NCBI RefSeq assembly: GCF_020991275.1
Contig: NZ_JAJLQY010000016.1
Location: 62,001 to 126,000 of the forward strand
Length of the DNA stretch: 64,000 nucleotides
Source of the DNA: Actinocorallia sp. API 0066
GTDB lineage: Bacteria; Actinomycetota; Actinomycetes; Streptosporangiales; Streptosporangiaceae
Direction: 5' to 3'
Below are positions 60,557-64,000 of this stretch, in pieces. The first letter of the stretch is position 1, and each line of letters begins with the position of its first letter. The position numbers and the translations under genes were made by a program. Under the pieces are notes generated by a model that was not told the DNA's origin, did no database searches, and saw only the letters and a program-made list of their open reading frames with translations.

Positions 60557-61376
60557 CCCCGCGGCGCGGGCCACCGGAGGGCTGGCGACCCTCGGCCCGG
60601 ACGCCGTCGCGCTGCGCACCGCGCTGGAGGGCATGTTCACGTCCTGGGCCGCCGACTGCGGGGCCGAGGCCCGGCTGTACCCGCCGCTCATGCGGGTCGC
60701 GGACCTGCACCGGATCGACTACTTCCAGAACTTCCCGCACCTGGCCATCGCGGGCTCCGGCCTGCGCGCGGAGGCGCTGAAGACCCAGGGGCGGGAACCG
60801 GCCGTCGCCGCCGCCGACCTGGAGGACGCCGCCTACGCGCTCCCGTCCGCCGCCTGCTACAACATCTACTTCGACCGCGCGGGCACCGTGCTCGGAGACG
60901 AGCCGGAGAAGGTGACGACCGTCGCGACGTGCTTCCGGCGCGAGGACCACTACGACGGGCTGCGGCGGCTGCTCGGGTTCTCCATGCGGGAGATCGTCTG
61001 CGTCGGCTCGCGGGACGCCGTCCTGGACCACCTCGGGTCGTTCAAGAAGCAGCTCATCGCCTACTTCGCCGACATCGGTCTGCCCATCGAGGTGGAGAAG
61101 GCGAGCGACCCGTTCTTCGACGCGGACGGGGCGCGGGCCCTCATGTCGCAGCTCTTCCCCACCAAGGAGGAGTTCGTCTTCGACGGGTCCCTGGCGATCG
61201 CGTCCGTCAACTTCCACCGGAACTTCTTCGGTGAGCGCTGCGACATCCGCCTCCCCGACGGTTCGCCCGCCTTCTCCGGGTGTGTCGCCTTCGGGATCGA
61301 GCGGTGGCTGAGCGCGTTGACAACGCAGTTCGACCTCGACCCGGCCGACCTGCGCACCCATGTCGCCCGCCCCTGA
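60537..61376 (+). CDS. Amino acid:[carrier protein] ligase (SerRS-like)
   Basis: 279 residues, a class II aminoacyl-tRNA-synthetase-like catalytic core without a tRNA-binding domain. Motif 2 is TCFRRED, motif 3 FGIERWL. Zinc ligands are probably Cys107, Glu152 and Cys249, a spacing close to that of methanogen-type SerRS and the Bradyrhizobium aa:CP ligases, which load glycine or alanine onto phosphopantetheine of a carrier protein. The overlap with carrier 2 supports that pairing. The amino acid cannot be told from sequence. Confidence 0.85.
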   Translation: MARTSADPAARATGGLATLGPDAVALRTALEGMFTSWAADCGAEARLYPPLMRVADLHRIDYFQNFPHLAIAGSGLRAEALKTQGREPAVAAADLEDAAYALPSAACYNIYFDRAGTVLGDEPEKVTTVATCFRREDHYDGLRRLLGFSMREIVCVGSRDAVLDHLGSFKKQLIAYFADIGLPIEVEKASDPFFDADGARALMSQLFPTKEEFVFDGSLAIASVNFHRNFFGERCDIRLPDGSPAFSGCVAFGIERWLSALTTQFDLDPADLRTHVARP

Positions 61377-62370
61377 CCGGCTCCCCGTCCTGCGGCTCGC
61401 GGTCGCCGACCAGTCCGTCGAGGTCTGGCTCGGCGCCCCGCCGCACTACCGCCCCGCCCCGGCCGTCCCCCAGGCCGCCCCGGCCCCGGACGACCGGGGC
61501 GGTCCGCCCGCCCGCGCGCCGTCGCCCCGCGCCGTCCACGGGCCCGTCCTGGACGACGGGTCCGCGCTGAACCGGGGGCTCGCGCTGGACTACGGGTCCG
61601 CGCTCGACCACCTGTTCGTGCACGGCAGGGCCGTGCACCCGGGTGGGCGGGCGGTACGGACGCGGAGGGGGGAGGAGCTCGCCGCTCCGCCCTGCGTCGC
61701 GGAGCTGGCGGAGGCCGGGGGGATCGGGGGCGCCGGGGCGTGGTGGGAGCTGCTGCCACGCGAGGAGGTGCGGCGGCTCGCGCGGGTCGCCGACCCGGAG
61801 GCCAGGGCGCGGGCCGCGCTGGCGCACGCCGTCGTCAGGCTGCTGCTCGGCGAGCGGCTCGGCGCGCCGCCCGAGACGCTGCGGTTCGCCAGGACGGCGG
61901 GCGGCAGGCCGTTCCTCCCGGACGCCGCGTGGGACTTCAGCCTGTCCTCCACGCCGGGGCTCGTCTGCGTCGCGCTGGTGCGGGGCGGCCGGGTCGGCGT
62001 GGACGTGCAGCGGTTCCGGAAGGTGTCCAAGGCCGACCGCATCGCCGAACGGCTGTTCAGCGAGCAGGACCGCAAGACGCTCGCCGGAGCGGCCGGACAG
62101 GAACGCGTCGCCGCGTGGTTCGCCGCCTGGACGCGGGTCGAGGCGCGCGTCAAGGCCGCGGGGACCGGGCTGTTCGGCCCGCCCCCACCGCCCGCCCCGA
62201 CCGCGCGGCTCCCCGTGCCGCCGGGCTACGCGGGCAGCATCGCAGTCCGCCCAGCCGCTCCCGTCTCACGGGCACAGCCCGGGGGCGCCCCGACGAAGTC
62301 GGGCTCGCAAAGCGCCCTCGGGCCCAAACGAACACAGGCTGGGGATGAGGGAGAGGCGTTGGATGAGTGA
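61360..62370 (+). CDS. Sfp-type 4'-phosphopantetheinyl transferase
   Basis: 336 residues. The core is in the last half: FSLSSTPGLVCVAL, GVDVQRF (Mg ligands) and WTRVEARVKAAGTGL, matching the WxxKEAxxK motif, with Arg/Val-Glu variation. A Pro-rich linker (about residues 30-70) and a long Pro/Gly-rich tail after residue 270 flank it. It should convert both carrier proteins to holo forms. It overlaps both neighbours. Confidence 0.85.
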   Translation: MSPAPDRLPVLRLAVADQSVEVWLGAPPHYRPAPAVPQAAPAPDDRGGPPARAPSPRAVHGPVLDDGSALNRGLALDYGSALDHLFVHGRAVHPGGRAVRTRRGEELAAPPCVAELAEAGGIGGAGAWWELLPREEVRRLARVADPEARARAALAHAVVRLLLGERLGAPPETLRFARTAGGRPFLPDAAWDFSLSSTPGLVCVALVRGGRVGVDVQRFRKVSKADRIAERLFSEQDRKTLAGAAGQERVAAWFAAWTRVEARVKAAGTGLFGPPPPPAPTARLPVPPGYAGSIAVRPAAPVSRAQPGGAPTKSGSQSALGPKRTQAGDEGEALDE

Positions 62371-63754
62371 CTTTGTGGTGGTCGGGGCGGGTACGGCGGG
62401 GTGTGTGGTGGCGGCGGGGTTGAGCGCGGCCGGGGCGAGCGTCACGCTGCTGGAGGCCGGGCCGCCCGACCGGCGGCCCGAGGTGCGGGTGCCCGCCGCG
62501 TTCCCCCGGCTCTTCGGAAGCGAGTACGACTGGGCGCACGAGACCGTGCCGCAGCCGGGGCTCGACGGGCGGGCGCTGTACTGGCCGCGCGGGCGCACGC
62601 TCGGCGGGTCGTCGGCCGTCAACGCGCAGATCTGGACGCGCGGGCACCACGCCGACTACGACGACTGGGACATTCCCGGCTGGACGCACAAGGAGCTGGC
62701 GCCGCTGTTCGAGCGGGCCGAGCGGGCGGTGCGGATCGGGCCGCTGCGCACCCCGCACCCCAGCACCGCCGACTTCCTCGCGGCGTGCGCCGACTCGGGC
62801 CTTCCGCCGCTCGCGGACGGTGAGGGGTACGGGGCCGTCCAGGTGACCCAGGACCGGGGGCGGCGCTGGTCGAGCGCTGACGCGTACCTGCGGCCCGCCT
62901 TGGAGCGGCCGGGACTGACCGTCGTCACCGGGGCCGAGGCCGAGTGGGTCGTGCTGGAGGGCGGGCGCGCCGTCGGCGTCGCCTACCGGGACTCGGGCGG
63001 CGCGGCGCGGGTGGCGCGGGCTTCGCGTGAGGTGGTGCTCGCGGCGGGCGCGATCGGAAGCCCCGCGCTGCTGCTGCGGTCGGGGTTCGGCGACCCCGCC
63101 GAGGGGGCGGCGTTCCCGCTGCCCGACGTCGGACGGAACCTCCAGGACCACCTGATGGCGCCGCTCGTGTTCGACGCGGGGGAGCGGGCGGAGCGGGTAC
63201 GGCCGTCCTCGAACAACGCGGAGGCACTGGCCTTCCTTCGGACGCCGGGAGCCGACGCGCCCGACATCGAGTTCCTGTGGATGCCGGTGCCGTTCCTTGA
63301 CCACGGGCGCGGCACGCTCGGCACAGGCTGCACGCTCGGCGTTGTGCTGCTGCGGCCGGAGAGCCGGGGGCGGATCACGCTGGACGACGGGCGTCCGGTG
63401 ATCGACCCCGGATACCTGTCCGCGCCCGCTGACGTCGCCGCGCTGACGGCCGGGGTGGAGGCCGCGCACAGGCTGCTCGCGCGGCTCGCGGACTGGACGG
63501 GCGCGCCGCTGACGCCCGTCGCCGCCTCGTCCTCGCCCGCCGCGCTGCGGGCCTCGGCGCAGACGCTCTACCACCCCGTCGGGACCTGCCGGATCGGCTC
63601 CGTCGTCGACGAACGGCTGCGGGTGCGGGGGGCGGCGGGGCTGCGCGTCGCCGACGTGTCGGTCTGCCCGCTCATCCCGCGCGCGCACACGCAGGCCGCC
63701 GCTTACGTCATCGGTGAGCGAGCGGTTGACCTGATCCTTGAGGAGGGGCCATGA
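62363..63754 (+). CDS. GMC-family FAD oxidoreductase
   Basis: 463 residues, somewhat short for the family (usually 500-550). FAD motif VVVGAGTAGCVVAAGLS, GMC signature 1 WPRGRTLGGSSAVNAQIW and the catalytic His in YHPVGTCRIG. The second catalytic position, usually within GNTNAP, reads RAHTQAA, so the active-site pair differs from choline-dehydrogenase types. It should oxidise an alcohol to an aldehyde, which the next enzyme could transaminate. Confidence 0.87.
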   Translation: MSDFVVVGAGTAGCVVAAGLSAAGASVTLLEAGPPDRRPEVRVPAAFPRLFGSEYDWAHETVPQPGLDGRALYWPRGRTLGGSSAVNAQIWTRGHHADYDDWDIPGWTHKELAPLFERAERAVRIGPLRTPHPSTADFLAACADSGLPPLADGEGYGAVQVTQDRGRRWSSADAYLRPALERPGLTVVTGAEAEWVVLEGGRAVGVAYRDSGGAARVARASREVVLAAGAIGSPALLLRSGFGDPAEGAAFPLPDVGRNLQDHLMAPLVFDAGERAERVRPSSNNAEALAFLRTPGADAPDIEFLWMPVPFLDHGRGTLGTGCTLGVVLLRPESRGRITLDDGRPVIDPGYLSAPADVAALTAGVEAAHRLLARLADWTGAPLTPVAASSSPAALRASAQTLYHPVGTCRIGSVVDERLRVRGAAGLRVADVSVCPLIPRAHTQAAAYVIGERAVDLILEEGP

Positions 63755-64000
63755 CCGACCGGGACGACGTGCTCAAACTGTACGAAAGGCATATCAGTAC
63801 CGGGGCGGCGCGGATGGCCGCGCAGGTCGGGCTGCCCGTGGAGGCGCGCGCGGAGGGGGCGACGGTCTGGGACACCTCGGGTCGGGCTTATCTGGACTGC
63901 GGGGGGTACGGGGTTTTTCTGACGGGGCACCGGCATCCGGCGATCGTCGCCGCTCTGCACGCGCAGTTGGACCGGATGCCGCTTTCCACCCGGACGTTCC
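63751..64000 (+). CDS. Class III aminotransferase, 3' end beyond window
   Basis: The first 83 residues, from ATG 63751 overlapping the GMC stop (ATGA) with GAGGAGGGG upstream. RAYLDCGGYGVFLTGHRHPA is the N-terminal motif of PLP-dependent class III (ornithine/GABA-type) aminotransferases. The PLP lysine lies outside the window. It would add or remove an amino group at an aldehyde, possibly the one made by the GMC enzyme. Confidence 0.82.
   Translation, partial: MTDRDDVLKLYERHISTGAARMAAQVGLPVEARAEGATVWDTSGRAYLDCGGYGVFLTGHRHPAIVAALHAQLDRMPLSTRTF

Overview
The window is very GC-rich with tightly packed genes, GTG/TTG starts, many ATGA/GTGA stop-start overlaps and G+C-rich hairpin terminators. 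An F420-type luciferase-like oxidoreductase, GpgS, a RamB-like regulator, a DUF5753-type HTH protein and a GylR-type glycerol operon point to a filamentous actinomycete. A Streptosporangiales/Actinomadura-like host is my inference and no marker proves it. I found no rRNA, tRNA or CRISPR array.

Layout. 1-7.2 kb: 3' part of a secreted discoidin/beta-helix protein, then a xylose-type ABC importer with a ROK repressor. 7.2-18.0 kb: class II aldolase, an unknown Pro-rich protein, a TetR/oxidoreductase divergent pair with twin operators, an F420-type oxidoreductase, VOC protein, aldehyde and alcohol dehydrogenases and a LacI regulator. 18.0-18.6 kb: a candidate structured RNA ending in a terminator, then a small Pro-rich ORF. 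18.9-24.6 kb: MscL and an ABC-2 exporter whose ATPase and permeases are separated by an HTH/DUF5753 module. 24.7-30.1 kb: isocitrate lyase with a divergent RamB-like regulator, GpgS and an acyl-CoA dehydrogenase. 30.3-36.2 kb: hydrolases, a 2OG-Fe(II) oxygenase with a divergent XRE-cupin regulator, an adenosine deaminase-family enzyme and a HEAT-repeat protein. 36.3-41.1 kb: glycerol operon (gylR-glpK-glpD-lipase) with two identical 15-bp palindromes.

41.1-45.5 kb is a scar. A branched-chain amino-acid ABC operon survives only as a LivK N-terminus joined out of frame to a LivM C-terminus, and 3.4 kb further on as a LivF C-terminus. Between them lie a GntR-Nudix pair, like the korSA-pif pair of pSAM2-type integrative elements, and five small coupled genes. 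This looks like the remnant of an actinomycete integrative and conjugative element.

45.6-50.9 kb: MFS exporter/TetR/MOSC operon, PucR-type and AraC-type regulators. 51.1-64.0 kb (continuing past the window): a single-direction biosynthetic cluster, 10 of whose genes overlap end to end. It has no PKS or NRPS module. It encodes a fatty-acyl-AMP-ligase fusion, two free-standing acyl carrier proteins, an amino-acid:carrier-protein ligase, a transglutaminase-fold protein between the carriers, two different diiron oxygenases, a CmlS-like flavin halogenase-family enzyme, two methyltransferases, an SGNH hydrolase, a phosphopantetheinyl transferase, a GMC oxidoreductase and a class III aminotransferase. 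My model is that one carrier is loaded with an acyl group and the other with an amino acid, and the transglutaminase-like enzyme joins them. This is the best candidate for an undescribed system in the window.
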